NCBI GenBank assembly: GCA_910576865.1
Contig: CAJTKE010000008.1
Coordinates: forward strand, 32,780-96,779
DNA: 64,000 nucleotides
Source: an uncultured Oscillibacter sp.
GTDB lineage: Bacteria; Bacillota; Clostridia; Oscillospirales; Oscillospiraceae
Direction: 5' to 3'
This document shows, piece by piece, positions 32,466 through 39,567 of the stretch; positions within the stretch are counted from its first letter, which is position 1, and the number at the start of each line of letters is the position of its first letter. Position numbers and translations under genes: made by a program. The notes under the pieces are model-generated. The model had not been told where the DNA came from and searched no databases. It was given only the letters and a program-made list of their open reading frames with translations.

Positions 32466-34076
32466 TTAGTTTTCATTTCCAGTGTTCTCCGCCGACGCCC
32501 TCACAAACCCGTAAAACAGCGGGTGGGGCCGGTCGGGGCGGGACTTGAACTCCGGGTGGAACTGCACGCCCACGAACCAGGGGTGGTCCGGCAGCTCCAC
32601 GATCTCCACCAGATGCCCGCTGGGGGACAGGCCCGCCAGGACCATTCCCTTGGCCTCCATCTCCTCCCGGTAGTCGTTGTTGAACTCAAAGCGGTGGCGG
32701 TGGCGCTCGGAGATTTCCGCCGTGCCGTAGAGACGGCGGCTCTCAGTGCCCTCCTTCAGCTCGCAGGGGTAGCGGCCCAGGCGCATGGTGCCCCCCTTGT
32801 CGGTGATGTTCACCTGATCCGGCATCAGGGCGATGACGGGGTGCTGGGTGGTCTCGGAGAACTCGGAGGAGTGGGCGTCGGCGTAGCCCAGGACGTGCCG
32901 GGCGAACTCAATGACGGCCATCTGCATCCCCAGGCACACGCCGAAGTAGGGGACCTTGTTCTCCCGGGCATAGCGGACGGCCTGAATCATACCCTCGATG
33001 CCCCGGTCGCCGAAGCCGCCGGGGACGATGACGCCGGCGCAGCCCCCCAGCTCTTCCTCCACGTTCTTCTCCGTCAGGGTCTCGGAGTTCACCCAGCGGA
33101 TGTCCACCACCACGTCGTTGGCGGTGCCCGCGTGGTTCAACGACTCCACCACGGAGAGGTAGGCGTCGTGGAGCTGGACGTACTTGCCCACCAGGGCGAT
33201 TTCCACGTGCTTGTGAGCGTTCTTCTCCCGCTGGACCATGGCGGTCCACTCCCGGAGGTCCGGCTGGTGGGTGATGAGGCCCAGCTTCCGGCAGACCACC
33301 TCGTCCAATCCCTCCCTGGCCATCAGCAGGGGGACCTCGTAAAGGGTCTCGGCGGTGGCGTTCTGGATGACGCAGTCGGATTCCACGTTGCAGAAGAGGG
33401 CGATTTTCCGCCGCACGTCGGCGGTGATGGGGGTGTCGCAGCGGCAGACCAGGATGTCCGGCTGGATGCCCAGGGAGAGGAGCTCCTTGACGGAGTGCTG
33501 GGTGGGCTTGGACTTCAGCTCCCCGGAGCCGGGAATTTCCACGATCAGGGGCACGTGGATGAACAGCACGTCCCCCTGGGGCCGCTCGGCCCGGACCTGA
33601 CGGATGGCCTCAAGGAAGGGCTGGGACTCGATGTCGCCCACGGTGCCGCCGATCTCGCAGATGACCACGTCCACGTTTTCCCCGGCCATGGCGTAGACCC
33701 GGCTTTTGATCTCGTTGGTGATGTGGGGGATGATCTGAACGGTGGCCCCCAGGTAGTCCCCCCGGCGCTCCCGATTCAGCACGGACCAGTAGATCTTGCC
33801 GGAGGAGATGGAGCTGTTGCCGGACAGGTCCTCGTCCACGAAGCGCTCGTAATGGCCCAGGTCCAGGTCGGTTTCGGCGCCGTCGTCGGTGACGAAGACC
33901 TCCCCGTGCTGGTAGGGGCTCATGGTGCCGGGGTCCACGTTGATGTAAGGGTCGAACTTCTGGTTCCGGACCCGGACGCCCCGCTGTTTCAAAAGCCGCC
34001 CCAGGGACGCGGCGCAGATGCCCTTGCCCAGGCCCGAGACCACGCCGCCGGTGACAAATACGTATTTCGTTGCCAT
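32466..34076 (-). CDS. pyrG: CTP synthase
   Basis: Converts UTP to CTP using ATP and glutamine. The N-terminal synthase domain starts KYVFVTGGVVSGLGKGICAASL with its P-loop, and has DPYINVDPGTMSP and GGTVGDIES. The C-terminal class I glutaminase has the nucleophile Cys in FGVCLGMQMA and the His-Glu pair in VQFHPEF. 536 aa, complete. It has its own promoter (34135-34163) and likely leads the transcript that continues into RNHCP, peptidase, Spx and dus. Confidence 0.98.
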   Translation of the reverse strand: MATKYVFVTGGVVSGLGKGICAASLGRLLKQRGVRVRNQKFDPYINVDPGTMSPYQHGEVFVTDDGAETDLDLGHYERFVDEDLSGNSSISSGKIYWSVLNRERRGDYLGATVQIIPHITNEIKSRVYAMAGENVDVVICEIGGTVGDIESQPFLEAIRQVRAERPQGDVLFIHVPLIVEIPGSGELKSKPTQHSVKELLSLGIQPDILVCRCDTPITADVRRKIALFCNVESDCVIQNATAETLYEVPLLMAREGLDEVVCRKLGLITHQPDLREWTAMVQREKNAHKHVEIALVGKYVQLHDAYLSVVESLNHAGTANDVVVDIRWVNSETLTEKNVEEELGGCAGVIVPGGFGDRGIEGMIQAVRYARENKVPYFGVCLGMQMAVIEFARHVLGYADAHSSEFSETTQHPVIALMPDQVNITDKGGTMRLGRYPCELKEGTESRRLYGTAEISERHRHRFEFNNDYREEMEAKGMVLAGLSPSGHLVEIVELPDHPWFVGVQFHPEFKSRPDRPHPLFYGFVRASAENTGNEN

Positions 34077-34134
34077 ACCGCTCTCCTATTCTTTCGTTGT
34101 TCCCGGCCGTCCGCCGGACTGCATATACCAATTC

Positions 34135-34163
34135 ATCTTATCATCTGGGCCCCCGCTTGTCAA
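34135..34163 (-). promoter_or_regulatory. Promoter of pyrG
   Basis: Minus strand TTGACA (34158-34163), 17-bp spacer, TAAGAT (34135-34140). Confidence 0.75.
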
Positions 34164-34254
34164 CGGCGCGGAGACCCGGAGCATCGACAAAAAAGGCACG
34201 GCCGCCCGCTTTCCGCCGCCGGGCCTGCCGGAAGAGGAAGAAAAAGGATACTAC

Positions 34255-34283
34255 TTGTAAAACGCCGCCGCCTGTGCTAGAAT
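34255..34283 (+). promoter_or_regulatory. Promoter of the DivIVA-like gene
   Basis: TTGTAA (34255-34260), 17-bp spacer, TAGAAT (34278-34283) with extended -10 TGC. Confidence 0.75.
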
Positions 34284-34317
34284 AATGGGGAAACTTTTGA
34301 GAGGAAACGGTGGCCGT

Positions 34318-34953
34318 ATGGAGAATTATTCATTCAAGAGCGTGGCCTTCGGCGGGTTTGACAAGCAGGACGTGGTGCGCTATCTGGAGCAGTCCTCGGA
34401 GAAAGCCGCCGCCGCCCAGCGGGAGCTGGAGGCGGAGAACGAGGCCCTGCGCAGGGAGGCGGAGGCCCGGGAGGCCGAGCTGGAGGCGCTCCGGGGGCGG
34501 ATCGAGGAGCTGACGGCCCAGCGGGACGGTCTCCAGGAGAAGCTGGAGACGGAGACCGCCGCCCGGGCGGATCTGGAGCCCCTGCGGGCTCTGGAGCAGG
34601 ACGTGGCCCGGCTCACCGCCGAGCGGGACGCCCTCAAGCCCGACGCGGAGAGCTACGCCCGCTTCCGGGAGCGCCTGGGGGCCATCGAGTGCGAGGCCCG
34701 GAACCGGGCCGACGACCTGGAGGAAAAGGCCGCCGCCCAGACCCGCCGGACGCTGGAGGCGTTCCGGAGCGAATACCTGCGGCTGATGAGCGCTTTCGAG
34801 TCCACCGCCGGGCACGTGAACGGGGAGCTGCGGAAGATCGAGGTGACCCTCAGCCAGCTGCCCCGGGCCCTGGACCAGACGGGGTCGGAGCTGAACGAGC
34901 TGTCCGCCTGGCTGGAGAAAAAGACCGAGAAAAAGCCGGAGGGCAAGGGCTGA
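34318..34953 (+). CDS. DivIVA-like coiled-coil protein
   Basis: Protein of 211 aa. The N-terminus FKSVAFGGFDKQDVVRYLEQ resembles the DivIVA/GpsB membrane-targeting module (F-x-x-x-x-x-G-[YF]-D-x-x-x-V). It is followed by a long heptad coiled coil (about 25-115, rich in Glu, Ala, Leu and Arg) and a second helix pair (about 130-200). Proteins of this kind act as scaffolds in cell division or pole formation. The start at 34318 is chosen because the family N-terminus begins there; the upstream ATG at 34285 lies on the -10 box. Highly charged C-terminus (EKKTEKKPEGKG). Confidence 0.7.
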   Translation: MENYSFKSVAFGGFDKQDVVRYLEQSSEKAAAAQRELEAENEALRREAEAREAELEALRGRIEELTAQRDGLQEKLETETAARADLEPLRALEQDVARLTAERDALKPDAESYARFRERLGAIECEARNRADDLEEKAAAQTRRTLEAFRSEYLRLMSAFESTAGHVNGELRKIEVTLSQLPRALDQTGSELNELSAWLEKKTEKKPEGKG

Positions 34954-35016
34954 CGCCCGCTCCGGGGAATGAAACCGACGGACCTGGGTAAGCTACCGCC
35001 GAAAGGAGGGGTTCCC

Positions 35017-35235
35017 ATGGTTCATTTGAGCACCTGCTTTTCCCTGGAGAACGCCGGGGACAAGCACGACGAGAAGCTGCTGAAGCAGGGGCTGGACATG
35101 CTGCCCGGCGTCACCTCCGTCAGCCTCAGCGGCCGGGGCTGCGTGGCGGTGGACTACGACTCCACCGGCGTCTGCCAGGAGCAGATCCGCCAGAAGGTCC
35201 AGGAGCTGGGCTACCAGCTCAGGACCGAGGATTGA
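35017..35235 (+). CDS. HMA-like domain protein without metal-binding CxxC
   Basis: Protein of 72 aa with the beta-alpha-beta-beta-alpha-beta pattern of heavy-metal-associated domains: LLKQGLDMLPGVTSVSLSGRG, then CVAVDYDSTGV, then IRQKVQELGYQL. The metal-binding CxxC expected in the first loop is absent (ENAGDKHDEKL there), so copper transport is unlikely. ATG at 35017 follows GGAGG at 7 bp. It lies 63 bp after the DivIVA-like gene and before a strong terminator, so the two may be co-transcribed. Confidence 0.72.
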   Translation: MVHLSTCFSLENAGDKHDEKLLKQGLDMLPGVTSVSLSGRGCVAVDYDSTGVCQEQIRQKVQELGYQLRTED

Positions 35236-35241
35236 CAAAAA

Positions 35242-35277
35242 CGGAGCCGTCCCCGCCGGGGACGGCTCCGCTTTTTT
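35242..35277. terminator. Bidirectional terminator between the HMA-like gene and cysS
   Basis: Perfect 13-bp stem (35242-35254 with 35258-35270), then six T on the plus strand; the upstream A5 gives a T-run on the minus strand for cysS. Confidence 0.92.
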
Positions 35278-35278
35278 G

Positions 35279-36721
35279 TCACACGCGTTTCCAGGAGGCC
35301 CCGCCCTTCACGTCGGTGACCTCGATGCCCTGGGCTTTCAGCTCGTCCCGGATGCGGTCCGCCTCGGCGAAGTTCTTCGCCTTCTTGGCCTCGTACCGGG
35401 CCAGGACCTTGGCGTCGATGTCCGGGTCTCCCTCGCCGGTGATGACATAGTCCCCGCCGCCGGACTGGACGGTCTGGGCCGCTTTCTCCCGGAGAGCCGC
35501 CGCCTTTTCCAGCAGACTCAGAGACAGCACCTTGTCGAACTCCCCGATGACGGCCAGCTTGGTGGCGTCGTTGGTTTTCGCTTTCAGGGCGTCGAAGACC
35601 GCCGTCACCGCCATGGAGGTGTTCAGGTCGTTGCCCACCTGCTGGAGGAACTTCTCCCGGTACCCGTCAAAGACGGCCCGGTCCACGTCCCCCTCGGGCT
35701 TCAAGGCCGCGACGCGGTTGAGCAGCTTGGTGTAGGCCGCGGCGGCGTTGTCCAGGTTCTCCCAGGAGAACACCAGGGTCTTCCGGTAGTGGCTCTGGAG
35801 GCAGAACCAGCGGTAGGCCAGGGGGTCGTACCCCTTCTCCTCCAGCAGGGAGACGGTCAGGAACTCACCCTTGGATTTGGACATCTTTCCCGCCGGGTCG
35901 TTCAGGTGGTGGACATGGAACCAGTAGGGGCACCAGGGGTGGCCCAGGTAGCTCTCCGACTGGGCGATCTCGTTGGTGTGGTGGGGGAAGGCGTTGTCCA
36001 CGCCGCCGCAGTGGAGGTCCAGGTATTCCCCGTTGTACTTCATGGAGATGCCGGAGCACTCGATGTGCCAGCCCGGGTATCCCACGCCCCAGGGGGAATC
36101 CCACTTGAGGGCCTGATCCTCGAACTTGGACTTGGTGAACCAGAGGACGAAGTCGTTTTTGTTCCGCTTGTTGGAGTCCTCCTCCACGCCCTCCCGGACG
36201 CCCACGGCCAGATCGTCCTCGTCGTGGTCGTTGAAGATATAGTACCGGGCCAGCTTGGAGCTGTCGAAGTAGACGTTGCCCCCCGCCAGATAGGCGTAGC
36301 CGGTGTCCACCAGCCTGGAGATGATTTTGATATACTCGTCGATGCACCCCGTGGCGGGCTGGACCACGTCGGGAGTCTTGATGTTCAGCTTCCGGCAGTC
36401 GTCAAAGAAGGCGTCGGTGTAAAATTTCGCGATGTCCATGACGGTTTTGTTTTCCCGCTTGGCGCCCTTGAGCATTTTGTCCTCTCCGGTGTCGGCGTCG
36501 CTGGACAGGTGCCCCACGTCCGTGATGTTCATGACCCGGTTCACGTCGTACCCGGCGAAGCGGAGGTATTTCTCCAGCACGTCCTCCATGATATAGCTCC
36601 GGAGGTTGCCGATGTGGGCGAAGTGGTAGACCGTGGGCCCGCAGGTGTACATCTCCACCCGGCCGGGGGTGTGGGTCTTGAACTCCTCTTTTTTGTGGGT
36701 CGCGGAATTGTAGAGATACAT
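35279..36721 (-). CDS. cysS: Cysteinyl-tRNA synthetase
   Basis: Charges tRNA-Cys. Class I synthetase with the zinc Cys in YTCGPTVYHFAHIGN, which also contains the HIGH-type motif (HIGN), the second zinc ligand region in WHIECSGIS, the HHTNEIAQSE segment, and KMSKS in AGKMSKSKG near residue 278. 480 aa is normal. It is the second gene of the T-box-controlled cysE-cysS operon, 58 bp after cysE, with GGAGG 8 bp before the start. Confidence 0.97.
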   Translation of the reverse strand: MYLYNSATHKKEEFKTHTPGRVEMYTCGPTVYHFAHIGNLRSYIMEDVLEKYLRFAGYDVNRVMNITDVGHLSSDADTGEDKMLKGAKRENKTVMDIAKFYTDAFFDDCRKLNIKTPDVVQPATGCIDEYIKIISRLVDTGYAYLAGGNVYFDSSKLARYYIFNDHDEDDLAVGVREGVEEDSNKRNKNDFVLWFTKSKFEDQALKWDSPWGVGYPGWHIECSGISMKYNGEYLDLHCGGVDNAFPHHTNEIAQSESYLGHPWCPYWFHVHHLNDPAGKMSKSKGEFLTVSLLEEKGYDPLAYRWFCLQSHYRKTLVFSWENLDNAAAAYTKLLNRVAALKPEGDVDRAVFDGYREKFLQQVGNDLNTSMAVTAVFDALKAKTNDATKLAVIGEFDKVLSLSLLEKAAALREKAAQTVQSGGGDYVITGEGDPDIDAKVLARYEAKKAKNFAEADRIRDELKAQGIEVTDVKGGASWKRV

Positions 36722-36779
36722 GTCGTTGTTCCTCCATTTTATGGGGCCGTCACCGGCGGCCCTCTTTTTTGCCGTTCGC

Positions 36780-37445
36780 TTATGCGGGCTTCTTCCTGTT
36801 GGACCGCTTCCGGCCCTCCAGGGCCCGCTCCAGCTCCTTCACCCGGCGGGCCAGACGCTCCAGCTCCTCCCGGACCGGGTCCTGGACGTTGATCTGGTCC
36901 ACGTCGTCGGCGTAGTATACGGGCTGGCCGTTCACCCGGACGATGCGGGCGGGTACGCCCACGGCGGTGGACCCCGGCGGCACCTCGCTGAGGACCACGG
37001 CCCCGGCGGCGATGCGGGCGTTGTCCCCCACCTTGAAGGGCCCCAGCACCCGGGCCCCGGAGCCCACCATCACATTGTTCCCCAGAGTGGGGTGGCGCTT
37101 TCCCTGGTCCTTTCCGGTGCCCCCCAGGGTCACCCCCTGGTACAGCAGGCAGTCGTCCCCGATCTCGGCGGTCTCGCCGATGACGATGCCCATTCCGTGG
37201 TCGATGACCAGCCGCCGCCCGATGGTGGCCCCGGGGTGGATTTCGATGCCGGTCTTCTTCCGGACGCGCTGAGAGATCCAGCGGGCCAGGAAGAAATGCT
37301 TCCGCAGATACAGCCGGTGGGCCAGCCGGTGCCACAGCAGCGCGTGGACGCCGGGGTAGAAGAGGAAGACCTCCAGCTTGCTGCGGGCGGCGGGGTCCCG
37401 GCGCTGGTAGGCGGCCAGCAGGCCGCCGAGACGAGTCAAATACAT
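36780..37445 (-). CDS. cysE: Serine O-acetyltransferase
   Basis: First step of cysteine synthesis: serine plus acetyl-CoA to O-acetylserine. The C-terminal left-handed beta-helix hexapeptide repeats include IEIHPGATIGRRLVIDHGMGIVIGETAEIGD, broken here as PGATIG, HGMGIVIGETA and DDCLLYQGVTLGGTGK, the CysE active-site region with its conserved His and Asp. 221 aa, shorter than the E. coli enzyme but typical of Firmicutes EpsC-type SAT. It leads the operon with cysS under a cysteine T-box, so both synthesis and charging respond to uncharged tRNA-Cys. Confidence 0.95.
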   Translation of the reverse strand: MYLTRLGGLLAAYQRRDPAARSKLEVFLFYPGVHALLWHRLAHRLYLRKHFFLARWISQRVRKKTGIEIHPGATIGRRLVIDHGMGIVIGETAEIGDDCLLYQGVTLGGTGKDQGKRHPTLGNNVMVGSGARVLGPFKVGDNARIAAGAVVLSEVPPGSTAVGVPARIVRVNGQPVYYADDVDQINVQDPVREELERLARRVKELERALEGRKRSNRKKPA

Positions 37446-37478
37446 GGCGGTTCACTCCTTGCAAGGCCGGGAGGAAAC

Positions 37479-37703
37479 AGGAACGCCTCCCGTACCGAAG
37501 TACGAGAGGCGACGAATCGCGGTTCCACTCTCATTTATCACTCAAGGGGCCCTTGACGGGGGCCGGGCGGAGGGATTTTCCCTCCCGCTCACGGACGCAC
37601 TTCACGGCCCCCTCCGCAGGCGCGCTTGCAGCCGGTGGCGCGCCCTCTCTGCTCTTCGGCAGACCGATACTCTTTCCGATCATTGCGGTATTCACTTGAC
37701 TCT
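37479..37703 (-). promoter_or_regulatory. T-box leader (tRNA-Cys responsive) of cysE-cysS
   Basis: Minus-strand leader of about 225 nt. It has the stem I box GGAAAGAGTA, an AGAGAGG loop, a candidate Cys specifier TGC (37597-37599) in GTGAAGTGCGTCC, and the T-box sequence GAGTGGAACCGCG (37518-37530) that pairs with the uncharged tRNA end. A terminator hairpin (37485-37510, GCCTC.CGTA arms) follows. Specifier and downstream genes agree on cysteine. Confidence 0.93.
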
Positions 37704-37709
37704 CTCAGT

Positions 37710-37738
37710 ATATTAGCAAGTTCCGTCTTCCGTGTCAA
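37710..37738 (-). promoter_or_regulatory. Promoter of the T-box cysE-cysS operon
   Basis: Minus strand TTGACA (37733-37738), 17-bp spacer, TAATAT (37710-37715). Confidence 0.88.
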
Positions 37739-37763
37739 GGCTTTTTCATCGGACGGGATTCCG

Positions 37764-38486
37764 TTACACCTTCAAAATTACACGCAAAATGCCGATAACA
37801 GCCAGATGGACGGGGTAGAAGCCGTAAAAAAACCATTTGGGGATTTTGATACCCGTCCGGGAAGGCAGATAAATTGGAAAGACCGACAGCACGCCAAAGA
37901 TGGTCCAGTTGATCGCATGCCCCGCTACGATAAGGGACTTGGGGTCCTCCGGGTATCCGCTCCACAGAGCGGGGAGCCACCACAGGATATAGAGTCCGGC
38001 CCCCAGAGCGGGGCGGTTCCGGCAGAGATAGAAGATCAGCATCAGAATAATGCCGCTGCCCGAATAATCGAAGTTCACGAGATTGGCCAGCAGGAACATG
38101 CCGGCAAACAGCACCCACTTTTTTGTATGCAGTCCCCACATGGCCAGCAGGCTGACCAAAAGTGTGAAGAAAATATTCATATTCATCCACTCCGCCCGCC
38201 AATCCCAGGGGTGGAAAGCGAAGATATAAAAGGGCTGTGAGACAAGGGCGAAAATCCCCAGGCGAATCAAATACTTCTTGATGTCATGGGTATAAAGCAG
38301 CCCGACTGTCAGACAGTAGGCAAAAACAGGAAAGGCCAGCCGGCCGATCCAGCGGAAAACCGGATATTGCGGGAAAAAGGCGCCGCCTATGTGGTCAATG
38401 GCCATGGAGATGATGGCGATGAGCTTGAGGAAATCGGTGTCCAGGTTGGTTTTCAACCTGGGCGCGGAGGCCTGATCGGTTGGCAC
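37764..38486 (-). CDS. TraX family membrane acyltransferase
   Basis: Membrane protein of 240 aa, family named after F-plasmid TraX, which N-acetylates pilin; chromosomal members are common in Firmicutes and their substrates are unknown. The N-terminal LDTDFLKLIAIISMAIDHIGG carries the conserved Asp-His pair. WIGRLAFPVFAYCLTVG, and FYGFYPVHLAVIGI near the C-terminus, are also family features. Eight or so hydrophobic helices. GTG start at 38486 with GGAG 9 bp upstream. The gene and its flanks are less GC-rich than the neighbourhood, which hints at recent acquisition. Confidence 0.9.
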   Translation of the reverse strand: MPTDQASAPRLKTNLDTDFLKLIAIISMAIDHIGGAFFPQYPVFRWIGRLAFPVFAYCLTVGLLYTHDIKKYLIRLGIFALVSQPFYIFAFHPWDWRAEWMNMNIFFTLLVSLLAMWGLHTKKWVLFAGMFLLANLVNFDYSGSGIILMLIFYLCRNRPALGAGLYILWWLPALWSGYPEDPKSLIVAGHAINWTIFGVLSVFPIYLPSRTGIKIPKWFFYGFYPVHLAVIGILRVILKV

Positions 38487-38534
38487 GGCATATCACTCCG
38501 TCTCAAGATTTGTATTTGTCGTTTCGTGGACCTG

Positions 38535-38563
38535 AGTATAGCACAAGGCCAATCGGAGTTCAA
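38535..38563 (-). promoter_or_regulatory. Promoter of the TraX family gene
   Basis: Minus strand TTGAAC (38558-38563), 17-bp spacer, TATACT (38535-38540) with extended -10 TGC. Confidence 0.75.
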
Positions 38564-38641
38564 CCCTCATTTCGGAGCGTTTATCTGTTTTTCGACAGCC
38601 TGAAAAGTCCGCCGCGGGGCGCCTTCCCTTGGAAAAGAAAG

Positions 38642-38724
38642 TGAAGGGAACTTCATGTTTTTCTCTTGACAGCCCGGGGGAAGCGTGGTAATATGAAGCC
38701 AGCTTCACAAGAAGTGAACTTCAC
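38642..38724 (+). promoter_or_regulatory. Promoter with three dyad operators of the XRE regulator
   Basis: TTGACA (38666-38671), 17-bp spacer, TAATAT (38689-38694). Two identical dyads TGAAG-N4-CTTCA lie at 38642-38655 (upstream) and 38694-38707 (overlapping the last base of the -10), and a compact third, GTGAACTTCAC, at 38714-38724. The arrangement suggests autoregulation by the XRE protein. Confidence 0.75.
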
Positions 38725-38739
38725 ATGAGGAGGGACGGC

Positions 38740-38973
38740 GTGAAAACGAAGGTGCGGGAGCTGCGGACCGCCGCTGGCATGACCCAGCAGCAGCTGGCGG
38801 ACCGGGTCCACGTCTCGGCGCGGACCATCATCTCCATTGAGAAGGAGCAGTACAGCCCGTCGCTGATGCTGGCCTACCGGATGGCGGAGGTCTTCGGCGT
38901 GACGGTGGAGGAGCTCTGTCTCCTCAGAGAAAATCGGGAATTGGAGGATCGGAACCATGAAAATCTACCATAA
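38740..38973 (+). CDS. XRE family transcriptional regulator
   Basis: Small DNA-binding protein of 77 aa, essentially one helix-turn-helix domain: ELRTAAGMTQQQLADRVHVSARTIISIEKEQYSPSL, followed by helix 4-5 (MLAYRMAEVFGVTVEELC). I chose GTG at 38740 because AGGAGG lies exactly 6 bp upstream; the in-frame ATG at 38725 overlaps that site. The stop overlaps the next gene by 17 bp. This regulator plus small membrane protein pair is common in Firmicutes; the regulator probably represses its own operon through the three dyads upstream. Confidence 0.9.
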   Translation: MKTKVRELRTAAGMTQQQLADRVHVSARTIISIEKEQYSPSLMLAYRMAEVFGVTVEELCLLRENRELEDRNHENLP

Positions 38974-39376
38974 GAAGAACTTCAAGCTGGGGCTGTGGTC
39001 CCTGGTCCTGGCGGCGCTGCTTCTGGCGGCGGGGCTGTGGCGGGGGAACTTCGACTGGAAGGACGGCGTGCTGTGCGCGCTGCTGGCATTTCTGGGCGGG
39101 GGAAATTTGATCCGCAGCCTGTCCCGGGAAATGTCCCGGGAGGACAAGGTGGAGGAGCTGGACGAGCGGAACCGGCTGGTGAAGCTGAAGGCCCAGAGTC
39201 AGGCGTATCACATCAGCCAGTTCGTCTTCCTCTGCGGGGCATCGGCGCTGTGCGCACTGGGGAAGTGGAACGGCTCCATGCTCTGGGTGGGCGCGGGGCT
39301 GGGCCTGATGGCGGCCTTCCTCTTCGCCCTGGCGGCGGATTTCATTACCTGGGTGTACTACGATGAGCATACCTGA
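38957..39376 (+). CDS. Small membrane protein paired with the XRE regulator
   Basis: Protein of 139 aa with four predicted membrane helices in two pairs (about 12-30, 36-50, 85-101, 108-128). The two pairs are joined by a charged cytosolic loop containing REMSREDKVEELDERNRLVKLKAQS. The DERN...LKA segment between helix pairs is a feature of DUF2178-like proteins that sit next to XRE regulators. Function unknown. Starts inside the regulator gene, so translation is coupled. A terminator follows. Confidence 0.78.
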   Translation: MKIYHKKNFKLGLWSLVLAALLLAAGLWRGNFDWKDGVLCALLAFLGGGNLIRSLSREMSREDKVEELDERNRLVKLKAQSQAYHISQFVFLCGASALCALGKWNGSMLWVGAGLGLMAAFLFALAADFITWVYYDEHT

Positions 39377-39387
39377 ATAAAGGAAAA

Positions 39388-39417
39388 GGACCCGCCAGAG
39401 CAGGCGGGTCCCTTTTT
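39388..39417 (+). terminator. Rho-independent terminator after the XRE operon
   Basis: Perfect 9-bp stem (39388-39396 with 39403-39411) and five T. Confidence 0.9.
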
Positions 39418-39431
39418 GTAAGTCTTGGTTG

Positions 39432-39567
39432 CCGTCGCTCTGGCCTGGACAAGTACCAGACAAACAGAGCGAGCGAAAGTTCTTTTGCTGACTTTTACCC
39501 TCCGGGTATACGGGGCCTCTAAGCGGCAAAGCCGCCAAGAGTCCCCATATCTTTCAAGAAAAGTCAG
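39432..39567 (-). repeat. Structured palindromic element overlapping the 3' end of the IMP dehydrogenase gene
   Basis: A long imperfect rod: outer arms CTGACTTTT (39488-39496) and AAAAGTCAG (39559-39567), inner stems including a GGGG/CCCC block, CTCT/AGAG and GCGGC-TTT-GCCGC. A second hairpin (CGCTCTG...CAGAGCG, about 39435-39475) lies beside it. The outer arm contains the IMP dehydrogenase stop codon. No coding sequence. It could be a miniature mobile palindrome or a structured 3' UTR. Confidence 0.55.

Noticed and set aside
29342..32548. 1068-codon open frame on the plus strand
   Set aside because: Antisense to dus, Spx-like, peptidase and RNHCP genes, which all have motifs and ribosome binding sites.
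35017..35235. Copper chaperone CopZ
   Set aside because: Fold pattern fits HMA but the metal-binding CxxC is missing.
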